Shown here: positions 41,631-49,279 of the stretch, piece by piece
How the letters are laid out: each line of letters starts with the position of its first letter
Numbering within the stretch: position 1 is the stretch's first letter
DNA from: Candidatus Gastranaerophilales bacterium
Lineage (GTDB): Bacteria > Cyanobacteriota > Vampirovibrionia > Gastranaerophilales > Gastranaerophilaceae
Length of the DNA stretch: 49,279 bases
Direction of reading: 5' to 3'
NCBI GenBank assembly: GCA_944327245.1
Contig: CALVHD010000014.1
Location: 1 to 49,279 of the forward strand
Made by a program: the position numbers and the translations under genes
The notes under the pieces: generated by a model
Told to the model about the DNA's origin: nothing
The model's database searches: none
Seen by the model: the letters and a program-made list of their open reading frames with translations, nothing else

Positions 41631-43649
41631 ATGAAAGTAAACGGCATTAACTCAGTTCTTTTAAAGAACAATCTTGGAGAATTAAAAAATAATTCTCAAA
41701 AATCATTTCATCAGACATCACCGATGAAACTTGATTATTATTCGCAAACTGCAAGCGAGTCTTTAAAACTTAACAGTTTAAACTTAGCAAGAAGCGTAAA
41801 ATTTACAGGCTCGCTATTAGGTGCATTTCAAGAATTAAATACTGCAATGGTTACTTGCAAAACAAAAGACTCAAAAGGTGAAAGTGTAGGCTCCAGAGCA
41901 AGTGTTAACAAACTGTTACACGATTATCAAAATGAATTTGCTCAACCAAACGATTCAATTAAAACAACCATCCAAACCGGAACAAAAAAAATAAACGGAA
42001 AAAATGTACCTATAAAAGCTAGGGCACAAATAAAACTTCTTGATAAAGACGATAAAAAAGCAAGACAAACTCTTCTTTTTGAAATGGCAGTAAGAGAGCC
42101 ATCTGAACAAGCAAGCAATTTTGATAAAAGCGTAGACTTAAAACAAAAAATAGCAATTGCCCTTACTCCAATTAACTACAAAGGTGAAGGCGTGCTTGAA
42201 CAAGCATACATATTAAACACAAAAGGAAACCTTATGGCAGTCGTTGAAGACGGACAAGATGTTCTTTTAACAAATGCCGGAAATATTACAAAAAAAGACG
42301 AAAAAAGCGGCAAATTGAACATTTCTGCAACAGAAGCAAAAAACAATTTCATTCCTTTTGTTACAACTCCTCAAACTGTTGAAAAAAGAGAACCGATGCC
42401 TTCTATAGGAGAAGGAACTGAAATAGTAATCGGCATGGAAAACGGAAGATTTGAAAAAGAAATTAAAGATTCAATAAAAACATTTGTCCAAAAAGTTAAA
42501 AATGGAGAAATTGTATTAGAACAGTTCCATGCAATGCCTAATGCAAAAAACACGCAATTAATTATGTTAGCAGGCGGTTTTGGTTCACGTGCGGAATATA
42601 CAAACGCATCATCAAGCTCTATTTTCCATGATAAAGAAAACGGAACACAATCAACAAAAGGCGTATTTAGAACTGCCACAGGCTTAACACCGATGGAAAC
42701 AACTTTTGTTACACTCCACAAAGCAGGACTGTTAGACTGTTCTAAAGATGCACTTGAAATAAATAAGAATATTAAATTCTACCTTAATAAAGATATAAAC
42801 AGAGGAAACGGCGGTTATACCGTTGGTCTTGAAAAGAAAATGGCAAGACCTGACAGAAAATCAGTAATGATATTTCCTAATGACTCAATGAGCAGAATGA
42901 CAAATGCTGTTATTGAAGCAAACAAAACAATGTCTGACGGTAATGCCGCAATAGCTATTATTGCAAAAGAAGTTCCATCTAAAGACTGTATAAACAATTT
43001 TGGAATTATGAGATTAGGCGAAAACAATGAAATTCTTGAATTCGCCGAAAAACCGCCGGTTATCCCTGAAGGATATGAAAAAGACGGTAAATGCCTAACT
43101 AATACATTCCAGTTTGCAGTTTCAAATGAAGCATTTGAAGTATTAGATTTAGTTGAACCGTTTTTCTCAAAATCCGATAAATCAAAAGAAACAAGAGATT
43201 GGTCTAAACAATATATCCCTATAATCAAAACTCTTACTCAAGAAAATGATTATGACACAATCAGAGAAAAATTAGCGCCCGTATTCGGACCTGATTCAAC
43301 TCCGATTGACGATGAAACAATCGCAAAAGCAAAATCCATCTTAAAAAATCAAAAATTAGTTGCCATTCCGACAAGTGAGCCTTGGGCAGACTGCGGTACG
43401 CTAAATCAGCTCTACCACACTACAATGCAAATTGCCTCAGGAGATTTTCCTCTGGAAGACTTTGAAAGAGCACATTTACTATCTTGCATCAATACCCAAA
43501 CAGGCTTGGTTGCTTCAACTCCGGAACAAAAAGAAAGAATTGAAGAAAAATACGACATAGATGGACAAGTTATGGTTGTTCCTCAAGCAAAGAAAATAAA
43601 AAATGATGAAATTGCGGATATTCCCGTTACAATAAATAAACCTGTATAA
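41631..43649 (+). CDS. Nucleotidyltransferase-type protein with long N-terminal extension and FTG tag
   Basis: A 672-residue protein. Residues about 305-610 form a sugar-phosphate nucleotidyltransferase fold: LIMLAGGFGSRAEYTN (nucleotide loop), MIFPNDSMSRMTNAVIEANK (Asp metal site), FGIMRLGENNEILEFAEKP, and ADCGTLNQLY. This is the type that makes NDP-sugars such as ADP-glucose. The first about 290 residues are unusual: a polar start MKVNGINSVLLKNN, then SVKFTGSLLGAF with an F-T-G motif, then an unassigned region containing basic and acidic stretches. I start at ATG 41631, after AAAGG; a TTG 15 bases earlier is in frame. No partner gene; a terminator follows. The substrate is unknown. Confidence 0.82.
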   Translation: MKVNGINSVLLKNNLGELKNNSQKSFHQTSPMKLDYYSQTASESLKLNSLNLARSVKFTGSLLGAFQELNTAMVTCKTKDSKGESVGSRASVNKLLHDYQNEFAQPNDSIKTTIQTGTKKINGKNVPIKARAQIKLLDKDDKKARQTLLFEMAVREPSEQASNFDKSVDLKQKIAIALTPINYKGEGVLEQAYILNTKGNLMAVVEDGQDVLLTNAGNITKKDEKSGKLNISATEAKNNFIPFVTTPQTVEKREPMPSIGEGTEIVIGMENGRFEKEIKDSIKTFVQKVKNGEIVLEQFHAMPNAKNTQLIMLAGGFGSRAEYTNASSSSIFHDKENGTQSTKGVFRTATGLTPMETTFVTLHKAGLLDCSKDALEINKNIKFYLNKDINRGNGGYTVGLEKKMARPDRKSVMIFPNDSMSRMTNAVIEANKTMSDGNAAIAIIAKEVPSKDCINNFGIMRLGENNEILEFAEKPPVIPEGYEKDGKCLTNTFQFAVSNEAFEVLDLVEPFFSKSDKSKETRDWSKQYIPIIKTLTQENDYDTIREKLAPVFGPDSTPIDDETIAKAKSILKNQKLVAIPTSEPWADCGTLNQLYHTTMQIASGDFPLEDFERAHLLSCINTQTGLVASTPEQKERIEEKYDIDGQVMVVPQAKKIKNDEIADIPVTINKPV

Positions 43650-43652
43650 AAA

Positions 43653-43684
43653 AATAAGCCCTCAAAACTGAGGGCTTATTTTTT
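43653..43684. terminator. Bidirectional terminator between the nucleotidyltransferase gene and ycf23
   Basis: AATAAGCCCTC pairs with GAGGGCTTATT around AAAACT, with A before and T after, so it serves both converging genes. Confidence 0.93.
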
Positions 43685-43695
43685 GATTATTTTTT

Positions 43696-44478
43696 TTAGT
43701 TTAGAGCTAATTCTCTTGAAGTTCTTACAATTTCACGATTAATAGAGTTTCTGTGAGCAACAGAACTTACAATAGACATAACAGTAGCACTCATAGCAAC
43801 TTCAGAATCCAATTTGTTTACTGCTGAACCAACACCAACCGCGCTTGCACCTGATGCAAATGCTAAAGGAGCAGTTTTTGCACTAATTCCAGATGAAGTC
43901 ATAACAGGAAGTGCAGTATGTTGAGTCAATTCAATTGTGTTCGCAATTGTAGCTTGAGCATAACTTACGAGATGTGCAGAAGGATTTGTAGAAGTTGTAT
44001 CTTTCTTTAAACCTTCTGTTTGAATTAAATCAACGCCAAGCAGTTCAAGTTTTTTAACTAATTTAATTTGATCTGCTATATCAACATTTCCAGGAATTGT
44101 AACGCAAGTAAATACATCATATTTGCTTATTAAACCAAGAGTTTCCAGCACAATAGAATAAACTTCGTCTGCAGAAAATTCTTGACCTTTACGATACAAT
44201 GCATCGAAATTACCAATTTCTATTGCATCTGCACCCCATTTAACTGCTTCAAGCAATTCAAAAGGATGAATTGAAGAAACAAAAACAGGTAATTTAGTAT
44301 TTTTTCTGGCAGTTTCATAAACATCTTTTTTGCAAGCAACGTCTACTGCGCTAGCATGTCCTGCTTGAGCTGCTCTACAAACTTTTGCAACGTTATCTAA
44401 ATCAAAATTATCAATACCTGAGATAATCTTAACAGCTCTTTTTTCTCTTAAATGTTTTTTAAAAACTTCAATTCCCAT
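43696..44478 (-). CDS. ycf23: Ycf23/DUF561 family protein
   Basis: A 260-residue (beta/alpha)8-barrel-like protein of the DUF561 family, known from cyanobacteria and red-algal/diatom plastids as Ycf23; function not established. Recognisable segments: VKIISGIDNFDLDNVAKVC, AAQAGHASAVDVACKKDV, LPVFVSSIHPFELLEAVKWG, AIEIGNFDALYRKGQEF, LIQTEGL and LPVMTSSGISAKTAPLA. I start at ATG 44478 (GAGG upstream); a longer frame to 44517 lacks a site. It stands alone. This gene is among the best lineage markers in the window. Confidence 0.9.
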   Translation of the reverse strand: MGIEVFKKHLREKRAVKIISGIDNFDLDNVAKVCRAAQAGHASAVDVACKKDVYETARKNTKLPVFVSSIHPFELLEAVKWGADAIEIGNFDALYRKGQEFSADEVYSIVLETLGLISKYDVFTCVTIPGNVDIADQIKLVKKLELLGVDLIQTEGLKKDTTSTNPSAHLVSYAQATIANTIELTQHTALPVMTSSGISAKTAPLAFASGASAVGVGSAVNKLDSEVAMSATVMSIVSSVAHRNSINREIVRTSRELALN

Positions 44479-44598
44479 TTGTTTTTCCTCTTTTCTATTA
44501 CAGTTGAATTTTATCACAATTAGACATTATGTGCAATTAAGCAATTAAGAATAAATGATAATATTTATCCATAACCATAAACAATAAAGGCATATAAA

Positions 44599-45309
44599 AT
44601 GTTTAAACATATAAAAATAATTTTTTTTGTTATTATTTCATTAATGATATATAATCAAAATTCAACTGTTATGGCTTATACGCCAAATACTCAGGAAGAA
44701 AAAAGCTATATTGAAGTCTATGAAAAAACCCTACCATCTATTGTATCTATTGAAGCAGACATAGATAAAGGCACATCCGGTGGTACAGGTTGTATAATTT
44801 TAAAAAGCGGCGTAATTTTAACAAGTTCGCATGTTATTGAAAATTCCAGAAACATACAAGTTACAACACACAGCGGTAAAAAATATACAGCCAAAATACT
44901 TGCTATACTTAAAAATAAAAACGATTTAGCATTAATCAAAATTGACACAAAAGAAGATTTAGCCTTGGCAAAATTTGGCAACTCTGATGAAATAAAAGTT
45001 GGTCAAAGAGTTCTTACGATTGGCTGTCCGTTTGGTTTTAAAGACACCCTGACAACAGGAATAATATCAAGAATAGACTATGAGAGAAATAAAATTCAAA
45101 CAGACGCCGCAATAAATCCCGGATGTTCCGGCGGTCCTTTGATTAACTTAAACGGCGAAATAATAGGAATAAACCAATCAATATATAATCCAGACAACAA
45201 TCGCTCAAATATCGGAATTGGTTTTGCCTTGCCGTCTAATTACGCAATAGATTTCATCAACAAAGCAAAACAAAAACTTGCAGCAACAAATACTAATACG
45301 CTTCGATAA
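44599..45309 (+). CDS. Secreted trypsin-like serine protease (Deg/HtrA type without PDZ)
   Basis: A 236-residue protein with an N-terminal hydrophobic signal (KIIFFVIISLMIYN, probable cleavage near residue 26) and a single S1C protease domain. Catalytic triad: His78 in LTSSHVIEN, Asp109 in NKNDLALIKI, Ser177 in NPGCSGGPLIN (Cys in place of the common Asn before the Ser). No PDZ domain follows, unlike DegP or HhoA. Probably acts on misfolded proteins in the periplasm. AAAGG ribosome site. The last 17 bases overlap the mnmA end on the opposite strand. Confidence 0.93.
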   Translation: MFKHIKIIFFVIISLMIYNQNSTVMAYTPNTQEEKSYIEVYEKTLPSIVSIEADIDKGTSGGTGCIILKSGVILTSSHVIENSRNIQVTTHSGKKYTAKILAILKNKNDLALIKIDTKEDLALAKFGNSDEIKVGQRVLTIGCPFGFKDTLTTGIISRIDYERNKIQTDAAINPGCSGGPLINLNGEIIGINQSIYNPDNNRSNIGIGFALPSNYAIDFINKAKQKLAATNTNTLR

Positions 45310-46354
45310 TCGTGGCGCCCCCTAATACTACATCACCATTGTATAAAACTACAGACTGAGCTGGCGCTATAGAAGAAATTTCGTTTTTAAATTCAACTTT
45401 TATTTTATCATCAAACGGATAAACGACAACATCGACAGGATTTGAAGCAGAGCGTATTTTAGCCGTTGCTTCAAACGGTTTATTAGGGTTATTTAATGCA
45501 ATCCAATTAAGGTCATCAGCAACTAAATATTTGTTAAATGTTTCATTTTTCGTGCCGACTATAACGGTATTTGTGGATTTATCAATTTCAAGTACATACA
45601 ATGGCTCGCTGTATGCAATTTTTAAGCCTTTTCTCTGACCAATCGTATAATTCCAGATACCATTATGAGTTCCAAGAACATTTCCTTTTCTGTCTGTGAT
45701 ATTTCCTTTTATTGGCTCACAATCAAATAAATCAGAATAATCACCTTTATAAAAATCCTGACTGTCGGTTTTTTTAGCAACAGGAATATTATTATCAAGA
45801 GCATATTTTCTAACTTGTTCTTTTTCAAATGCTCCCAATGGAAATAAAATATCTCTTAGTTCGTCTTGAGAAAGCTTATACAAAAAATATGTCTGGTCTT
45901 TTTTTGGATTTATTCCTTTTTTTAATTCATATCTGTTAGTTATATTGTTAAATTCATTTCTGGCATAGTGACCTGTAGCAAATTTATCAAATTTTAAGCC
46001 CATTTTTTTTGCCATATGAGGAAATAAACCAAATTTTACAAATTTATTGCACAACACACAAGGATTAGGTGTTAAGCCGTTTAAATACTGTTGTTTAAAT
46101 TTAGTAAACACAATATCATTAAATTCTTTAGATAAATCTATAAGATGAAAAGGCACATCTGCTGAATTACAAACGTTTATAGCATCTGATATTTCCCTTT
46201 TTTTATCGGTACCATAGCAAGAATTGGCAATTGTTTTAATATCGCCATCATAAATTTTCATCATAGCACCAACGACACTATGACCTTGAGATTTTAAAAT
46301 ATTCAATACACAAGCAGAATCAACGCCGCCTGATACGCCTACTAAAATATTCAT
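45293..46354 (-). CDS. mnmA: tRNA-specific 2-thiouridylase MnmA
   Basis: Adds sulfur at C2 of wobble U34 in tRNA-Gln, -Glu and -Lys. The 353-residue protein has the PP-loop VGVSGGVDSACVL, Cys102 in NPCVLCNKFVKFG, FATGHYAR, KKDQTYFLYKL and NYTIGQRKGL. The second catalytic Cys, normally in SQ-x-ICF, is absent: the sequence reads DSQDFYKGDYSDL, with the nearest Cys ten residues later (212). Start is ATG 46354, giving the canonical MNILVGVSGG; a longer frame begins with a hydrophobic stretch without a ribosome site. TATACT lies five bases before the ATG and there is no Shine-Dalgarno. Confidence 0.95.
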   Translation of the reverse strand: MNILVGVSGGVDSACVLNILKSQGHSVVGAMMKIYDGDIKTIANSCYGTDKKREISDAINVCNSADVPFHLIDLSKEFNDIVFTKFKQQYLNGLTPNPCVLCNKFVKFGLFPHMAKKMGLKFDKFATGHYARNEFNNITNRYELKKGINPKKDQTYFLYKLSQDELRDILFPLGAFEKEQVRKYALDNNIPVAKKTDSQDFYKGDYSDLFDCEPIKGNITDRKGNVLGTHNGIWNYTIGQRKGLKIAYSEPLYVLEIDKSTNTVIVGTKNETFNKYLVADDLNWIALNNPNKPFEATAKIRSASNPVDVVVYPFDDKIKVEFKNEISSIAPAQSVVLYNGDVVLGGATIIEAY

Positions 46355-46467
46355 ATAGAAGTATAATAATATAAACAAGAATAAAGTTACAATTTTTATC
46401 AAAAGTCTTGATTTTTTTTATTTATTTAATATTATTAAAATAATAATACTTATGAAAGGATGTAGAA

Positions 46468-46659
46468 ATGTCAGTATATTGCGAAATCTGTGGTAAAAAA
46501 TCACTTAAAGCAGCTAAGATTTCGTTCTCTCATAAACAAAATGTTCACAGACAACTTCCTAATTTGCAATCTGTTAAAGTTAGACTTGCTAACGGAACAG
46601 TTAAAAAAATGTCTGTTTGCACATCTTGTATCAGAGCAGGAAAATTTACAAAAGCTTAG
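46468..46659 (+). CDS. rpmB: 50S ribosomal protein L28
   Basis: A 63-residue protein of the large subunit. CEICGKKSLKAAKISFSHK and the later VCTSCIRAGKF give two CxxC pairs, i.e. the zinc-binding C+ form. RQLPNLQSVKVRLANG matches the family core. AAAGG ribosome site; followed by a terminator. Confidence 0.97.
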   Translation: MSVYCEICGKKSLKAAKISFSHKQNVHRQLPNLQSVKVRLANGTVKKMSVCTSCIRAGKFTKA

Positions 46660-46695
46660 TTAGCAAATAAAGCGTATTGCTTTTAAATAAAATTT

Positions 46696-46742
46696 AAAGA
46701 CGGTTGAGATTATTAATTAAATTTTTTCATGCCGTCTTTTTT
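46696..46742 (+). terminator. Probable terminator of rpmB
   Basis: AAAGACGG pairs with CCGTCTTT and is followed by more T. The loop is long (28 nt), which makes it less certain than the others. Confidence 0.6.
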
Positions 46743-46764
46743 AATATTATGGGGAGTGCATTAA

Positions 46765-47949
46765 TTGAAAATAGGTATATTTTTGGGAGATATCAAAAAA
46801 CCTAAGTCGGTTGGCGGTTTAACTTTTGAATTATCATTTGTTGATGAATTATTAGCACACAAAACAGAACATGAATTTGTTATATATTATTTTGGGCAAA
46901 AAAACATATTCAAACCAAAACAAAATGCAAAATTTGTTTCTCTTAAATATTATAAAAAACCTGAATTTTCATTATTTCCACCGGATATAAAATTATATAA
47001 AACACCATTTATATCACTAAATCATAAGCTAAAAAAAGATAATATAAATGTTGTGTTCTTTTTAGCACCATATCTCCATGAGCACATTGAAATTCCGTAT
47101 TATGCTCTAACAAGAGATGTTGCACATAGAGTTTTACCCCATTTTCCAGAATACAGCTCTAATAGTATAGTCGAAAAAATGGAAAAAAAACTAAACCTGT
47201 TTTTGGTTGGTGCTTCAAAAATCATAACTTGCAATTCTGTAGCAAAAAAAGATATCAAAACGCTCTACAGGGTAATCGATGAAAACATAATTACAGCAAA
47301 TTTACCATATCCTAATTGGATTAAAAATGTCAAAGAAGATAAAAACACTCTAAAAAAATATTCCTTAAAAGAAAACAGCTTTATTATATATCCGGCACAA
47401 TTTTGGGCACACAAAAACCATATCAGGTTAATACTTGCAGCACAGGTTATGCAGGAACAAAATATAAATTTAAAAGTTGTTTTTTGCGGGATGGACAGAG
47501 GAAACAAAAAATATTTACTCAAACAAGTTGAAGACTTAAAATTAAATGATGAAATTTTATTTTTAGACTACATTCCGCAAGAAGAATTGGTATCTTTGTA
47601 TAAAAATGCTTATGCTACGGTTTACCCATGTTTAGCCGGACCAGACAGCATTGTAGCACTAGAAGCAATGTATTTTAATTGTCCGGTGCTTATTTCAAAT
47701 CACCTTGGCTACAACGAACAATTAAAAAAAGCAGCATTATATTTCAATCCGCTTGATGAAATTGATATAGTTGAAAAAATTAAGCTCCTGAACGATTTAG
47801 CAATTAAAGATGACATAATATCAAAAGGAGAAGTACTAATCAAAGAAAATACCTGTAAAAAATATATTGATAAATTTATAAACGAGATGGATACTTTTTA
47901 TTTAACCAGACAATGCTGGTCATTAGGAGAAAGCTATAATAACAAATGA
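46765..47949 (+). CDS. Glycosyltransferase family 4 (GT-B) protein
   Basis: A 394-residue glycosyltransferase. The N-terminal domain starts KIGIFLGDIKKPKSVGGLTFE; the C-terminal Rossmann domain has YPAQFWAHKNHIRLILAAQV and the sugar-nucleotide site TVYPCLAGPDSIVALEAMYF, including the E-x7-E pattern, then VLISNHLGYNEQL. It should use an NDP-sugar on the cytosolic face to build surface polysaccharide or a glycolipid; donor and acceptor are unknown. Starts at TTG 46765 after GGGGAG. Its end overlaps the next gene in ATGA, so the two are coupled. Confidence 0.9.
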   Translation: MKIGIFLGDIKKPKSVGGLTFELSFVDELLAHKTEHEFVIYYFGQKNIFKPKQNAKFVSLKYYKKPEFSLFPPDIKLYKTPFISLNHKLKKDNINVVFFLAPYLHEHIEIPYYALTRDVAHRVLPHFPEYSSNSIVEKMEKKLNLFLVGASKIITCNSVAKKDIKTLYRVIDENIITANLPYPNWIKNVKEDKNTLKKYSLKENSFIIYPAQFWAHKNHIRLILAAQVMQEQNINLKVVFCGMDRGNKKYLLKQVEDLKLNDEILFLDYIPQEELVSLYKNAYATVYPCLAGPDSIVALEAMYFNCPVLISNHLGYNEQLKKAALYFNPLDEIDIVEKIKLLNDLAIKDDIISKGEVLIKENTCKKYIDKFINEMDTFYLTRQCWSLGESYNNK

Positions 47950-49196
47950 TATTACTGATTATTCTTTTAATTTTGGTTTTACTTTGTTTAATTGTCGGCT
48001 CTACAATATTTATTCTTAAATATTCAAAAGATATTAAAACCAGAACAATTGAACAGGCCAATTTCATACTAAAATCTAAGGGTTTTAATGCCAAAGAGAT
48101 ATTACTGGTCAATCTAAAAACAATTATTGCACTAAATGATAATTCTTCCATGCTTGCAATAATTAAAAACTTTAATTTAAACATGCCGACATTATATGAA
48201 TTTGAGATATTTGCTACAGCTTTTATTACTTCCATAGAACAAAAAAGCTGTTTCTTTAACATTCACTATATTAAAAACGGACTTCAAAAAACATTTCATA
48301 TAAACACTATCAACAAAGAGATTAAAAATTTTTTCTACCTTGTATTAAAAGAAATGTGCCTGAAAAAAATCAGACAAAAATTTCCGCAATATAATTTTAC
48401 ACTCTCATCCTCAAGCGATTGGAGCTGCAGCTATGTATGGGCATACGATTGCAAAAAATCAATATTTGCATATTTTAAATCAATGGACAATCCTCGAATT
48501 TTTAAAATTAATCTTTTAAAAGAGCATTTCACAATTGATTTAAAATATAACTATTTTGAAGCGCCGATTTTAGGAGAATTTCAACAATTACTAATTTTTG
48601 AAAAAGATTTTTTATACAAACTTTTTAATGCAGTGCTTGATTCCATCAAAGAAAAAACATCTATAATATATGAAAATAACATTTATTATGATAATTACAA
48701 AGATATAGTTTATTTAACTTATAGTAACAATTCTCTTCAATCTATAAGATTAGATAAAATTGAAGAAGTCCTTTATCAGGAAAACAAATTAGCTTTTGTT
48801 CCATTTGGCAGAGAAAAAACAATTAACTTTTTTGCAAACAGAGAATTTATCCATGAATTTGAGGAATTTATAATAAGCTATAATTTAAGAAAAATTGCAG
48901 TGGATTTTGATTATAAAACAGACAAACTGATTAACACAACACAAAACACAAAATTCATTATCGATAAGACACGTTCAAGATTGGTTTATTGTGCAAACTT
49001 AAATTCATTATCGAAATTTAACTATATAAATATAGCATTTGAAAACATTTTAGATGCTAAAGCAAAAATTAACAACTTCAGTAATTTTGTGAGAATTTAT
49101 ACAAAAAATAATGAAATTATTGACGTTAGCTGCAACAAGCACGAAGTTGCCCAATACATATTAGCTCAAATTGATAATATAACTAATAAATATTAA
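47946..49196 (+). CDS. Membrane-anchored hypothetical protein
   Basis: A 416-residue protein with one N-terminal membrane segment (LIILLILVLLCLIVGSTIFI, residues 3-25) and a long soluble part containing several Cys (IYTKNNEIIDVSCNKHEV near the end). I do not recognise the fold; it is rich in Asn, Lys, Ile and Phe, with alternating strands and helices. ATGA overlap with the glycosyltransferase suggests a joint role in the cell envelope, but no motif shows which. Confidence 0.75.
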   Translation: MILLIILLILVLLCLIVGSTIFILKYSKDIKTRTIEQANFILKSKGFNAKEILLVNLKTIIALNDNSSMLAIIKNFNLNMPTLYEFEIFATAFITSIEQKSCFFNIHYIKNGLQKTFHINTINKEIKNFFYLVLKEMCLKKIRQKFPQYNFTLSSSSDWSCSYVWAYDCKKSIFAYFKSMDNPRIFKINLLKEHFTIDLKYNYFEAPILGEFQQLLIFEKDFLYKLFNAVLDSIKEKTSIIYENNIYYDNYKDIVYLTYSNNSLQSIRLDKIEEVLYQENKLAFVPFGREKTINFFANREFIHEFEEFIISYNLRKIAVDFDYKTDKLINTTQNTKFIIDKTRSRLVYCANLNSLSKFNYINIAFENILDAKAKINNFSNFVRIYTKNNEIIDVSCNKHEVAQYILAQIDNITNKY

Positions 49197-49279
49197 GACT
49201 TTGAGTCATACAAAACGTTAGCGAGTATAACGAGCGATACGATTTGTTGACGAGCTTACCGTTGGTTCAACCTGGAAGA
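49197..49279. other. Non-coding edge with higher G+C
   Basis: These 83 bases have about 43% G+C, higher than the surroundings, and contain short repeats of the CGAG/ACGA type (near 49220-49256). No gene can be called; they may be the beginning of an element outside the window. Confidence 0.4.

Noticed and set aside
46355-46402. Signal-peptide-like extension of MnmA
   Set aside because: Hydrophobic by base composition only; MnmA is cytosolic and the canonical start follows at 46354.
1-49279. CRISPR array, insertion sequence, integrase, prophage genes or rRNA
   Set aside because: No regularly spaced repeats, no transposase or integrase motif, no phage structural gene and no rRNA segment were seen on either strand.

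Overview
This 49,279-base window is AT-rich chromosomal DNA with tightly packed genes on both strands. It most likely comes from a fermentative, non-photosynthetic relative of Cyanobacteria (Vampirovibrionia/"Melainabacteria", probably Gastranaerophilales). I infer this from a Ycf23/DUF561 protein otherwise typical of cyanobacteria and plastids, a ThiD2-ThiE fusion as in cyanobacterial thiamine phosphate synthase, a YidC with a large periplasmic insertion placed as in cyanobacterial YidC, pseudopilin-like Cys-rich proteins, and an anaerobic gene set (AdhE, Rex, PPDK). No photosynthesis or respiration gene is visible. The assignment rests on recalled family traits, not on a database search.

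Layout. 1-5 kb: the end of adhE, the NADH sensor rex, a possible small RNA, then a rhodanese and a LuxR-type response regulator on the minus strand. 5-13 kb: an FAD oxidoreductase converging on mnmE; divergent yidC; murA with a small duplicated-motif protein; an ECF sigma factor with a coupled small protein; thiD2-thiE and a Nudix hydrolase. 13-23 kb, the accessory part: a small XRE regulator divergent from a Cys-rich pseudopilin with a four-half-site operator between them, a SulP transporter, a broken aldo/keto reductase, an orphan protein, and a 1654-residue giant with helical repeats and an HD phosphohydrolase-like domain. 23-31 kb: tRNA-Gln(UUG), a uridine-kinase-like ATPase with a small partner, thiC with a class II aldolase, ispH-rpsA, orphans, acpS, and rpsF-ssb-rpsR. 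31-41.5 kb, all minus strand: TPR protein-trpS-M20 peptidase-dapF, ppdK, and dapB-asd-dapA. 41.5-49 kb: a nucleotidyltransferase with a long extension, ycf23, a DegP-like protease, mnmA, rpmB, a glycosyltransferase and a membrane-anchored orphan.

How the genes connect. AdhE and Rex form an NADH-balancing fermentation unit, and PPDK links pyruvate and PEP. DapA, DapB, Asd and DapF make most of the diaminopimelate route, feeding peptidoglycan together with MurA. ThiC and ThiD2-ThiE form thiamine phosphate. MnmE and MnmA both modify wobble U34 of tRNAs, and tRNA-Gln(UUG), one of their usual targets, is encoded here.

The most unusual signals are: the giant repeat/HD protein; the XRE/pseudopilin pair with its operator; a short F-x-G N-terminal tag shared by three otherwise unrelated proteins; nine genes whose start codon lies 5-7 nt after a -10-like hexamer with no Shine-Dalgarno (probable leaderless mRNAs); and a TrpRS with the Cys spacing of the iron-sulfur TrpRS of Thermotoga.
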